Source: Neobacillus niacini
GTDB lineage: Bacteria > Bacillota > Bacilli > Bacillales > Cytobacillaceae
Reading direction: 5' to 3'
DNA: 64,000 bases
Assembly (NCBI RefSeq): GCF_023715415.1
Contig: NZ_JAMBOB010000011.1
Coordinates: 59,129-123,128 of the forward strand
Part shown: one piece after another, positions 44,406 through 52,458 of the stretch
Numbering within the stretch: the stretch's first letter is position 1
Layout of the letters: every line of letters begins with the position of its first letter
The notes under the pieces: model-generated
The model's database searches: none
The model's input: the letters and a program-made list of their open reading frames with translations, nothing else
Told to the model about the DNA's origin: nothing
Position numbers and translations under genes: made by a program

Positions 44406-46265
44406 ATGGCGAAGGAAGCTAATCAATCCAGTAACACACCACCTCCCCTCTCGCTTCCCGGTAGGCCGGGCTTTGGAGGCCATCGTAGAGGTGCCCCGAT
44501 TGTAAAACCAAAAAACTTTAAAGAGACAATAAGAAGGTTATGGCATTATTTTGGCAATGAGCGAAAAATGCTTAGTATTGTGTTTTTGTTCATTCTTTTC
44601 AGTTCAGCATTATCGCTCCTCTCTCCGTTCTTAATCGGGAAAGCGGTGGATGCGATAAATCTCGGCAACAAAGTAGATTTTAATTTTCTTGAAGTTATGA
44701 TTATTATCCTAATATCTGCCTATATTTTAGATGGTGTCTTGACGTTTTTGCAGGGGTGGCTGATGGCCGGTGTTTCCCAGCGGATTGTAAAAAGGCTCCG
44801 AGATGCATTGTTTAGAAAACTCCAAAACCTCCCCGTCTCCTTTTTTGACAAGCGGACTCATGGAGAATTAATGAGCAGGCTATCAAACGATATTGATAAT
44901 GTCAGCAGTACCATCTCGCAATCGACGACACAGTTGATGTCAGGTGTCATTGTAATTTTAGGTTCATTTATTATGATGTTAATCCTTAGTCCGATTTTGA
45001 CTGTGGCAAGCTTGCTGACCGTTCCCCTTGTTTTTCTCTTAACCAAGACAATTGCAAAAAGAACGAGTGTCTATTTTAAAGAGCAGCAAATTCAGCTTGG
45101 GAAGTTAAATGGGCAAATAGAAGAAACGATTTCAGGAATTGAGGTTGTAAAGGCATTTAATCATGAGGATAAGGTTATCTCTGAATTTGAAGAGGTCAAT
45201 CAAAAACTGCGTGAGGTTGGCCTTAAGGCGCAAATTTGGTCCGGCTTTCTTATGCCCATCATGAATGTAATTAATAATTTAGGTTTTGCGATTGTAGCCG
45301 TAACAGGAGGGTTCCTTGCTGTTAAGGGTATGATTACGATTGGTGCCATTGCGAGTTTTATTACCTATTCGCGGCAGTTTGTCCGGCCGCTTAACGACCT
45401 TGCCCAAATTTTTAACATGCTGCAGTCTGGTGTTGCTGGTGCGGAGCGGGTTTTTGAGATTCTCGATGAGCAAGAGGAGCCTGATGATCAAAAGGATGCC
45501 ATTGTGCTAGACAAGCCGAAAGGGCATGTTGTTTTTGAAAACGTCAGCTTCGGCTACCGCGGGGATGTTCCGATTTTAAAAAATGTCAGTTTTGAAAGTG
45601 ATATTGGCAGCAGCACGGCATTAGTGGGGCCAACCGGAGCGGGAAAAACGACGATTGTAAATTTATTGACACGTTTTTATGACGTCACAGAGGGCAGAAT
45701 TTTATTAGATGGTCATGATATTAGAGAATATACACGTGACAGCTTAAGAAGCTGCTTTGGATTTGTTCTCCAGGATACCTATCTGTTTTCAGGCAGCATT
45801 AAGGAAAATATTAAGTACGGAAAGCCTTCAGCAAGTGATGAGGAGGTCATCCATGCTGCGAAGATGGCCAATGCAGATGCTTTTATTCGACGATTGCCTA
45901 ATCAGTATGAAACATCTCTTTCAGAAAATGGTGGAAACTTAAGTCAAGGGCAGCGCCAGTTGATTGCCATTGCCAGGGTTATTCTTGCAAAGCCCGCTGT
46001 ATTAATTTTAGATGAGGCGACAAGCAGTATTGATACACGTACGGAGCTTCATATTCAAGAAGCACTGCTTACCTTAATGGAGGGGCGGACTAGTTTTATT
46101 ATCGCTCACAGGTTAAATACGATTCGAGATGCCGATAGCATTATGGTGATTGACAATGGCCAGATTCTTGAAAAAGGAAATCACGGCGAACTTATGAACC
46201 AACAAGGGAAATACTATCATATGTTCTTTAACCAATTTAAAAATGTAGAAATCGCTGTTGATTAA
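44406..46265 (+). CDS. heterodimeric ABC exporter subunit with intact ATP site
   Basis: A 619-residue half-transporter with an N-terminal Pro/Gly-rich cytoplasmic extension (about residues 9-35), a six-helix membrane domain and an ATPase domain. Walker A GPTGAGKTT, Walker B VLILDEATSSID with the catalytic Glu, and switch His in FIIAHRLN are intact. Its signature is LSQGQRQ rather than LSGGQ, so the degenerate composite site is shared with its partner's changed Walker B. Probably multidrug or lipid export, as for BmrCD/YfiBC of B. subtilis. The RBS lies in the end of the preceding gene. Confidence 0.9.
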   Translation: MAKEANQSSNTPPPLSLPGRPGFGGHRRGAPIVKPKNFKETIRRLWHYFGNERKMLSIVFLFILFSSALSLLSPFLIGKAVDAINLGNKVDFNFLEVMIIILISAYILDGVLTFLQGWLMAGVSQRIVKRLRDALFRKLQNLPVSFFDKRTHGELMSRLSNDIDNVSSTISQSTTQLMSGVIVILGSFIMMLILSPILTVASLLTVPLVFLLTKTIAKRTSVYFKEQQIQLGKLNGQIEETISGIEVVKAFNHEDKVISEFEEVNQKLREVGLKAQIWSGFLMPIMNVINNLGFAIVAVTGGFLAVKGMITIGAIASFITYSRQFVRPLNDLAQIFNMLQSGVAGAERVFEILDEQEEPDDQKDAIVLDKPKGHVVFENVSFGYRGDVPILKNVSFESDIGSSTALVGPTGAGKTTIVNLLTRFYDVTEGRILLDGHDIREYTRDSLRSCFGFVLQDTYLFSGSIKENIKYGKPSASDEEVIHAAKMANADAFIRRLPNQYETSLSENGGNLSQGQRQLIAIARVILAKPAVLILDEATSSIDTRTELHIQEALLTLMEGRTSFIIAHRLNTIRDADSIMVIDNGQILEKGNHGELMNQQGKYYHMFFNQFKNVEIAVD

Positions 46266-46313
46266 TGGAAAATTCATTAGTAGGGAATAATGAAGTTTAA
46301 AAGGGGGCTGGTT

Positions 46314-47513
46314 ATGAAAAAAGAAATTTCAAATCGGAAATTACTCTGGGTTTCCGGAACAGGCTGGATGTTTGATGCATTGGATGTGGGCATGCTTTCC
46401 TTCATTATTGCAGCATTGAGTGTAGAATGGAACTTAACGTCTGAGCAAATGGGCTGGATCGGAAGTATCCAATCAATCGGAATGGCTGTAGGAGCCTTGA
46501 TTTTTGGATTAATGGCAGACCGAATTGGCCGGAAAAATGTCTTTATCATTACGTTATTATTATTTTCAATTGGAAGTGGAATTTCAGCCTTTGCGACATC
46601 CATTACCGTATTCCTTATCTTAAGATTTTTTATTGGAATGGGTCTTGGCGGTGAGCTTCCCGTTGCTTCGACACTCGTTTCTGAAAGTGTTCCTGCCGAA
46701 AAACGAGGACGGATTGTCGTGTTACTAGAAAGCTTTTGGGCAGCTGGCTGGCTGCTGGCTGCGGTTATTTCTTATTTTATTATCCCGAAATTTGGCTGGT
46801 CGACGGCCTTGTTAATTAGTGCAACACCTGCATTGTATGCTTTGTATTTACGGGTTGGATTACCCGACTCTCCTAGATTTGAAGCGATAAAGGATAAAGA
46901 GAAGATTTCTGCATTTCAAAGTATCGCAAATCTATGGACGAATGAATATCGCCGCCGTACAACGATGTTATGGATTGTGTGGTTTTGTGTAGTTTTCTCC
47001 TATTATGGCATGTTTTTATGGCTACCAAGTGTGATGGTATTAAAAGGTTTTAGTCTAATCAAGAGTTTTGGGTATGTGTTAATTATGACCCTTGCTCAAT
47101 TACCAGGATATTTTACGGCTGCTTGGGCGATTGAAAAATTCGGCCGGAAATTTGTATTGGCTGTCTACTTAATTGGAACAGCAATCAGTGCTTTTCTATT
47201 TGGAAATGCAGAGTCAACGACACTGTTAATTACGTCTGGTATTCTTTTATCTTTCTTTAACCTTGGGGCATGGGGTGGATTATATGCCTATACTCCGGAA
47301 CAATATCCAACGATTATCCGTGGAACGGGTTCAGGATCGGCGGCGGCATTTGGCCGATTAGGCGGAGTACTTGGACCGTTATTGGTTGGTTATTTAGTGG
47401 CACAAAGTACATCCATTTCCACCATCTTTACAATCTTTTGTATCTCCGTTTTCATAGCTGCTTTTGCGGTTATCTTTTTGGGGAAAGAGACGAAAAATAA
47501 AGTATTAGTATAA
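46314..47513 (+). CDS. niaP: niacin/nicotinamide transporter NiaP (MFS)
   Basis: A 399-residue major facilitator with 12 expected helices. Sequence blocks such as RKLLWVSGTGWMFDALDVGM, the loop 2-3 motif GLMADRIGRKNVF and LGGELPVASTLVSESVPAEK are nearly those I recall for B. subtilis NiaP (YceI). It imports niacin for NAD synthesis by salvage. The start at ATG 46314 follows AAAGGGGG. No NiaR-type operator was recognised upstream; the gene begins 48 bp after the ABC exporter operon and might be read through from it. Confidence 0.85.
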   Translation: MKKEISNRKLLWVSGTGWMFDALDVGMLSFIIAALSVEWNLTSEQMGWIGSIQSIGMAVGALIFGLMADRIGRKNVFIITLLLFSIGSGISAFATSITVFLILRFFIGMGLGGELPVASTLVSESVPAEKRGRIVVLLESFWAAGWLLAAVISYFIIPKFGWSTALLISATPALYALYLRVGLPDSPRFEAIKDKEKISAFQSIANLWTNEYRRRTTMLWIVWFCVVFSYYGMFLWLPSVMVLKGFSLIKSFGYVLIMTLAQLPGYFTAAWAIEKFGRKFVLAVYLIGTAISAFLFGNAESTTLLITSGILLSFFNLGAWGGLYAYTPEQYPTIIRGTGSGSAAAFGRLGGVLGPLLVGYLVAQSTSISTIFTIFCISVFIAAFAVIFLGKETKNKVLV

Positions 47514-47524
47514 TATTTAGTTGA

Positions 47525-47554
47525 GAGAGATTTCGATAAGGGAATCTCTCTTTT
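47525..47554 (+). terminator. terminator after niaP
   Basis: GAGAGATT (47525-47532) pairs with AATCTCTC (47543-47550), followed by TTTTATT. Confidence 0.8.
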
Positions 47555-47651
47555 ATTATTTAACACTGCCTCATTTTATCCCTTTAAAGGGACAAAGTTA
47601 ATTGGATTGTTTTTAATCCTATGTCTATAGTAGGAAATTATTAAAATATTT

Positions 47652-47733
47652 ATTTTTCAGAATTATAGTAAAATAACGCATTTTACTACTAGACGGAAAG
47701 GAAATTATTTTGGTACAATGTTTTCAGAATATT
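47652..47733 (+). promoter_or_regulatory. livJ promoter region with two CodY-like boxes
   Basis: The gap between niaP and livJ (about 296 bp) holds no gene. Two matches to the CodY consensus AATTTTCWGAAAATT are visible: ATTTTTCAGAATTAT at 47652-47666 (about 11/15) and TGTTTTCAGAATATT at 47719-47733 (12/15). The second starts at the end of a TACAAT -10-like box (47714-47719). CodY is the branched-chain amino acid and GTP sensor and is known to repress such transporters in Bacillus. Confidence 0.45.
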
Positions 47734-47809
47734 ATCTTTTTTTAAACATCTTTTTGGATAAACATCGAGTGAAAAGGGGAATTTTATTCAAAAATAGGGG
47801 GTATAGACG

Positions 47810-48988
47810 GTGAGAAAGAAAAAACTTGCAGGTATTTTTATGTCGTTCATGATGGCGGCAGGTGTGTTGGCAGGCTGTGGTGGTTCATCGAGTACAAGCG
47901 GTGAAAAAGACGGAGAAACCATAAAAATTGGTGCCAACCTTGAGCTTTCCGGCGGTGTAGCTTCTTACGGCCAGTCAATTGAAGAAGGTATCAAATTAGC
48001 ATTGGAAGAAATCAATAAAGAGGGCATTGATGGGAAAAAGTTAGAGCTTGTAACCTTCGATAATAAATCGGATGCTGCTGAAGCAACAAGCGGTACAACA
48101 AAGTTAATCAGCCAAGATAAGGTAGCAGCTATTATCGGTGCAGCCACTAGTACTAACACATTAGCACAAGTACAAATCGCTCAGAAAAACAAAATTCCAC
48201 TATTAACACCAACTGGAACAAATCCAACTATTACAAATAAAGACGGCGTCCTAAGTGACTATGTTTTCCGTACATGCTTCATCGATCCTTTCCAAGGAAC
48301 TGTTGCGGCTAACTTTGCTTCTAAAGATCTTAAAGTAAAAAATGCGGCAATCATTATCGATAGCTCAAGTGACTATGCAAAAGGACTTGCAGCAGCCTTC
48401 ACTGAGGCATTTGAAGCAAATGGCGGAAAAATCGTTAAAGAAGAAGCATATGTTGCGAAAGATACAGATTTCAATGCAATCTTAACCAACATTAAATCTT
48501 CAAACCCAGATTTTATTTTCCTTCCTGGATATTATGAGGAAGTTGGCTTAATCATTAAGCAAGCTCGTGCTCTTGGTATTGAAGCTCCATTTATGGGCGG
48601 CGATGGCTGGGATTCTCCTAAACTAGTAGAAATCGCAGGTAACGATCCATTAAACAATACATTTATTACAAACCACTACTCTTCTGGTGACTCTGATCCA
48701 AAGGTACAAGATTTTGTGAAAGCGTTTGAAGCAAAATATAAAGGTAAATCTCCTGATGCCTTCAATGCATTAGGTTACGACTCACTTTACTTCCTTGCAG
48801 ATGCAATTAAGCGTGCTGGAAGTGCTGACCCTGAAAAAATCCAAAAAGCACTTGAAGAAACAGATGGTCTGCAATTAGTATCTGGAACGATGAAGCTTGA
48901 TAAAAACCACGATCCAATTAAATCTGCCGTAATCCTTGAATACAAAGGCGGAAAGCAAGAATTTAATACAAAGGTAGACCCAGAATAA
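47810..48988 (+). CDS. livJ: branched-chain amino acid ABC transporter substrate-binding lipoprotein
   Basis: A 392-residue periplasmic-binding-fold lipoprotein: signal peptide, lipobox LAGC (Cys about 22), a serine-rich linker, then the LivJ core IKIGANLELSGGVASYGQSIEEG, with AAIIGAATSTNTLAQVQIAQ and FNALGYDSLYFLADAI. The GTG start at 47810 follows AGGGGG. First gene of livJHMGF; ligands are expected to be leucine, isoleucine and valine. Confidence 0.92.
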   Translation: MRKKKLAGIFMSFMMAAGVLAGCGGSSSTSGEKDGETIKIGANLELSGGVASYGQSIEEGIKLALEEINKEGIDGKKLELVTFDNKSDAAEATSGTTKLISQDKVAAIIGAATSTNTLAQVQIAQKNKIPLLTPTGTNPTITNKDGVLSDYVFRTCFIDPFQGTVAANFASKDLKVKNAAIIIDSSSDYAKGLAAAFTEAFEANGGKIVKEEAYVAKDTDFNAILTNIKSSNPDFIFLPGYYEEVGLIIKQARALGIEAPFMGGDGWDSPKLVEIAGNDPLNNTFITNHYSSGDSDPKVQDFVKAFEAKYKGKSPDAFNALGYDSLYFLADAIKRAGSADPEKIQKALEETDGLQLVSGTMKLDKNHDPIKSAVILEYKGGKQEFNTKVDPE

Positions 48989-49002
48989 AATATTGAACAA
49001 GA

Positions 49003-49031
49003 GAATAGGGAGCGATAGTGTCTCCCTATTC
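49003..49031 (+). other. intercistronic hairpin between livJ and livH
   Basis: GAATAGGGAG (49003-49012) pairs with CTCCCTATTC (49022-49031) and is followed by CTTATTT. It is probably an attenuator or mRNA stabiliser that favours the binding protein. Confidence 0.7.
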
Positions 49032-49075
49032 CTTATTTAGATGACATTTTCCTTATTTTAGGAGGAGACTTAGAC

Positions 49076-49954
49076 ATGGAATTTTTACAACAGCTGGTCA
49101 ATGGGGTGTCGTTAGGCAGTATCTATGCCTTGATTGCTCTTGGTTACACGATGGTTTATGGAATTGTAAAATTAATTAACTTTGCCCACGGAGACGTCTT
49201 CATGGTCGGAGCATTTATCGGTTTTTATTCTATTACTATATTAGATTTAGGATTTTTCCCTTCCTTGCTTATTTCCATGGTAGTGTGTGCCATCTTAGGG
49301 GTTCTCATTGAAAGAATCGCCTACAAACCTTTGCGTAATGCCACGAGAATTGCGGCGCTTATTACCGCAATTGGAGTATCATTGTTAATTGAATATGGAG
49401 TCATTTATGTTCGAGGTGCCCAGCCAGAGGCATATCCAGGTGACTTAATCCCGGCAACAAGCTTAGATTTCCTTGGAGTAAAGGTGAGCAGTCAGTCACT
49501 TTTAATCTTAGGTACTTCTGTAGTATTAATGATTCTTTTACAATTTATTGTTCATAAAACAAAAATTGGAAAAGCCATGCGTGCTGTTTCTCATGATATG
49601 GATGCAGCAAGATTGATGGGAATTAACGTTAACAATACCATTTCTGCAACTTTTGCAATTGGTTCAGCGTTAGCGGGTGCAGCTGGTGTTGCTTTCGGAA
49701 TGTATTATACAAAGATTGAGCCATTAATGGGAATTATCCCAGGTCTTAAAGCCTTCGTTGCTGCCGTTTTAGGCGGTATTGGAATTATTCCAGGTGCAAT
49801 GGTTGGCGGTCTGTTATTAGGTGTCATCGAGTCACTTGTAAGTGCTGCAGGCTTCTCACTTTGGCGTGATGGTGTGGCATTTGTCGTATTGATTTTAATT
49901 TTGATTTTCCGTCCAGCCGGTTTATTCGGTAAAAATGTACGGGAAAAAGTGTAA
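49076..49954 (+). CDS. livH: branched-chain amino acid ABC transporter permease LivH
   Basis: A 292-residue membrane permease with about eight helices. Typical LivH blocks are VNGVSLGSIYALIALGYTMV, LINFAHGDVFMVGAF and the ATPase-docking region GKAMRAVSHDMDAARLMGIN. RBS AGGAGGAG. It forms the translocation channel with LivM. Confidence 0.93.
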   Translation: MEFLQQLVNGVSLGSIYALIALGYTMVYGIVKLINFAHGDVFMVGAFIGFYSITILDLGFFPSLLISMVVCAILGVLIERIAYKPLRNATRIAALITAIGVSLLIEYGVIYVRGAQPEAYPGDLIPATSLDFLGVKVSSQSLLILGTSVVLMILLQFIVHKTKIGKAMRAVSHDMDAARLMGINVNNTISATFAIGSALAGAAGVAFGMYYTKIEPLMGIIPGLKAFVAAVLGGIGIIPGAMVGGLLLGVIESLVSAAGFSLWRDGVAFVVLILILIFRPAGLFGKNVREKV

Positions 49955-49968
49955 GGGGTGCTATAGCG

Positions 49969-50922
49969 ATGAATATACTCAAACATGCGAAAGGTTTTTG
50001 GTCATCAATCGTTTTAGCCATTGTTTTTGGTGTTGTGATGCAATTTTTAATTACCGGAGAAATAATTAACTTCTTCTATGTGAACACACTATACTTTATT
50101 GGTATTAATATTATTCTTGCTGCCAGCTTACATTTGATTATTGGAATTACTGGACAGTTTTCGATTGGACATGCAGGCTTCCTGGCTGTGGGTGCATACG
50201 CCTCTGCCATTATTACGATGAAACTAGAACTGCCCTTCTCTCTTAGTCTATTAGCAGGAGGAGTAGCAGCTGCAATTGCAGGCTTAATTATTGGAATCCC
50301 TACACTTCGGCTAAAAGGAGATTATCTAGCGATTGCCACACTTGGGTTTGGCGAAATTGTCCGGATTGTCTTTTTAAATATTGAATATGTTGGCGGAGCA
50401 AGCGGGATGACGGTTACCCAGCTTACGACTTGGCCATGGTTATTTGGAAGCATCCTTCTAACACTTATCGTCATTAGAAACTTCACTAATTCAACACATG
50501 GGCGAGCGTGTATTTCTGTCAGAGAAAATGAAATTGCCGCTGACGCCATGGGGATTAACACTACGTACTATAAGGTTGTCGCATTTGCCATCGGAGCCTT
50601 CTTTGCTGGTGTCGCAGGCGCTTTGTATGCACATAACTTTTTCATTATCCAGCCGACAAACTTCGGTTTCTTAAAATCCTTTGATATTTTAATCTTTGTT
50701 GTTCTTGGCGGGTTAGGAAGTTTGTCAGGAGCCGTTTTATCTGCAATCCTGCTAACGATTATTTCCACCTTCCTGCAAAGCTATCCAGAATTACGGATGA
50801 TTATCTATAGCTTAGTGTTGATTATGATGATGCTTTACCGTCCACAGGGACTAATGGGAACAAGAGAATTGACCTCATTCTTTAAGTTTGGAAAGTCTGC
50901 AAAAAGGGGGATTAACTCATGA
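49969..50922 (+). CDS. livM: branched-chain amino acid ABC transporter permease LivM
   Basis: A 317-residue membrane permease. LivM markers: ITGQFSIGHAGFLAVGAYAS, IGIPTLRLKGDYLAIATLGF and the coupling region GRACISVRENEIAADAMGIN. Its stop overlaps the livG start by 4 bp (ATGA). RBS AAGGGG in the livH-livM gap. Confidence 0.93.
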   Translation: MNILKHAKGFWSSIVLAIVFGVVMQFLITGEIINFFYVNTLYFIGINIILAASLHLIIGITGQFSIGHAGFLAVGAYASAIITMKLELPFSLSLLAGGVAAAIAGLIIGIPTLRLKGDYLAIATLGFGEIVRIVFLNIEYVGGASGMTVTQLTTWPWLFGSILLTLIVIRNFTNSTHGRACISVRENEIAADAMGINTTYYKVVAFAIGAFFAGVAGALYAHNFFIIQPTNFGFLKSFDILIFVVLGGLGSLSGAVLSAILLTIISTFLQSYPELRMIIYSLVLIMMMLYRPQGLMGTRELTSFFKFGKSAKRGINS

Positions 50923-51698
50923 CAGCAAAAACACCGTTGCTTAAAGTAAATAATGCAGGCATCCGCTTTGGCGGATTAAAGGCTGTTTCAGATGTGAACC
51001 TCGAGTTAAAGCAAGGTGAATTAGTAGGGTTGATTGGACCAAATGGAGCCGGTAAAACGACTTTTTTCAACCTGTTAACAGGTGTATATGTGCCTACCGA
51101 AGGCAGTATTGAATTAGATGGGGATAAACTAAATGGTTTAGCACCCTATAAGATTACCAAAAAAGGAATAAGCAGAACCTTTCAAAACATTCGTTTGTTT
51201 AGTGAACTGTCTGTGCTCGATAATGTAAAGGTGGCTTATCATTCATTAGCCAAGCATTCCATTTTGAGTTCAATCTTCCGTCTCCCAAAGCACTTTTCGG
51301 AAGAAAAGTATATGGAAGAAAAGGCGATTGAGTTTCTAAAGATATTTAATTTAGATAATGTTATGCATGAAACAGCGAAGAACCTTCCGTACGGTCAGCA
51401 GCGCCGTCTAGAGATTGCAAGAGCGCTCGCAGCCAATCCGAAACTATTGCTCCTGGATGAACCTGCAGCGGGTATGAATCCGCAGGAAACAGAAGAATTA
51501 ATGAATTTAATCGCGTTAATTCGCAAAAAGTTTGATTTAACCATCCTTTTGATTGAGCATGATATGCTCCTTGTAATGGGGGTATGTGAACGGATTTATG
51601 TACTAGACCACGGTCAGCTTATTGCAGATGGGACTCCTGAACAAATCAGAAACAATCCAAAAGTCATCGAAGCGTATCTTGGGGAGGAGGTTTCGTAA
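50919..51698 (+). CDS. livG: branched-chain amino acid ABC transporter ATP-binding protein LivG
   Basis: A 259-residue ATPase: Walker A GPNGAGKTT, Q-loop SRTFQNIRLFSELSV, the LivG-type signature LPYGQQRRLEIARALA, Walker B LLLDEPAAGMNPQE and switch His in IEHDMLLVMGVC. RBS AAAAAGGGGG. The stop overlaps the livF start by one base (TAATG). Confidence 0.93.
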   Translation: MTAKTPLLKVNNAGIRFGGLKAVSDVNLELKQGELVGLIGPNGAGKTTFFNLLTGVYVPTEGSIELDGDKLNGLAPYKITKKGISRTFQNIRLFSELSVLDNVKVAYHSLAKHSILSSIFRLPKHFSEEKYMEEKAIEFLKIFNLDNVMHETAKNLPYGQQRRLEIARALAANPKLLLLDEPAAGMNPQETEELMNLIALIRKKFDLTILLIEHDMLLVMGVCERIYVLDHGQLIADGTPEQIRNNPKVIEAYLGEEVS

Positions 51699-52405
51699 TG
51701 CTTAAAATTGAGGATATTAACGTATATTATGGAGTTATTCATGCCTTAAAGGGCGTCTCACTTGAAATTAATCAAGGGGAAATTGTAACCCTGATTGGAG
51801 CAAATGGTGCCGGAAAAAGTACACTGTTAAAGACAATTTCCGGCTTACTTAAGCCGAAGAACGGAAACATCTTGTTTGAAGGGCAATCTATATCAGGTAA
51901 GGTAGCGCAGTCCATTGTGAAACAAGGTCTATCACATGTTCCTGAAGGCCGTCGAGTGTTTGCTAACATGTCTGTAGAAGAGAACCTTGAATTAGGGGCT
52001 TATTTACGGAAGGATAAGCAAGGGATTAAGGATGACTTTGAAAAGGTCTATAAGCTATTTCCCCGCCTGCTCGAACGGCGTAAACAGTTGTCTGGTACGC
52101 TATCTGGCGGTGAGCAGCAAATGCTGGCAATGGGCAGGGCCTTGATGGCACGTCCGAAGCTCTTATTATTAGACGAACCATCAATGGGACTCGCTCCACT
52201 TTTAGTTAAGACAATTTTCCAAATTATTGAGGAAATTAATAAGTCAGGGACTACAATTCTGTTAGTTGAGCAGAATGCAAACATGGCGTTATCCATTGCT
52301 GACCGCGCCTATGTAATCGAGACTGGAAAAATCGTGATTTCAGGCTCCTCCGAGGAGTTAAACCAAAGCGATCAAATCCGAATGGCTTATTTGGGCGGCC
52401 ATTAA
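51698..52405 (+). CDS. livF: branched-chain amino acid ABC transporter ATP-binding protein LivF
   Basis: A 235-residue ATPase: Walker A GANGAGKST, Q-loop SHVPEGRRVFANMSVEENL, signature LSGGEQQMLAMGRALMA and Walker B LLLDEPSMGLAPL, with Gln in the VEQN switch position as usual for LivF. RBS GGGGAGGAGG. Last gene of the liv operon. Confidence 0.93.
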   Translation: MLKIEDINVYYGVIHALKGVSLEINQGEIVTLIGANGAGKSTLLKTISGLLKPKNGNILFEGQSISGKVAQSIVKQGLSHVPEGRRVFANMSVEENLELGAYLRKDKQGIKDDFEKVYKLFPRLLERRKQLSGTLSGGEQQMLAMGRALMARPKLLLLDEPSMGLAPLLVKTIFQIIEEINKSGTTILLVEQNANMALSIADRAYVIETGKIVISGSSEELNQSDQIRMAYLGGH

Positions 52406-52414
52406 TAGCAGTAA

Positions 52415-52446
52415 AAAGACGTGTGAGTTTATATTCACACGTCTTT
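52415..52446. terminator. bidirectional terminator between livF and the radical SAM gene
   Basis: AAAGACGTGTGA (52415-52426) pairs with TCACACGTCTTT (52435-52446), followed by CCTTTT. Confidence 0.88.
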
Positions 52447-52458
52447 CCTTTTAGATTA

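Noticed and set aside
47770..47810. Sigma-B promoter at GGGTAT before livJ
   Set aside because: The GGGGGTAT is the ribosome site of livJ, and no GTTT-type -35 box lies at the required distance.
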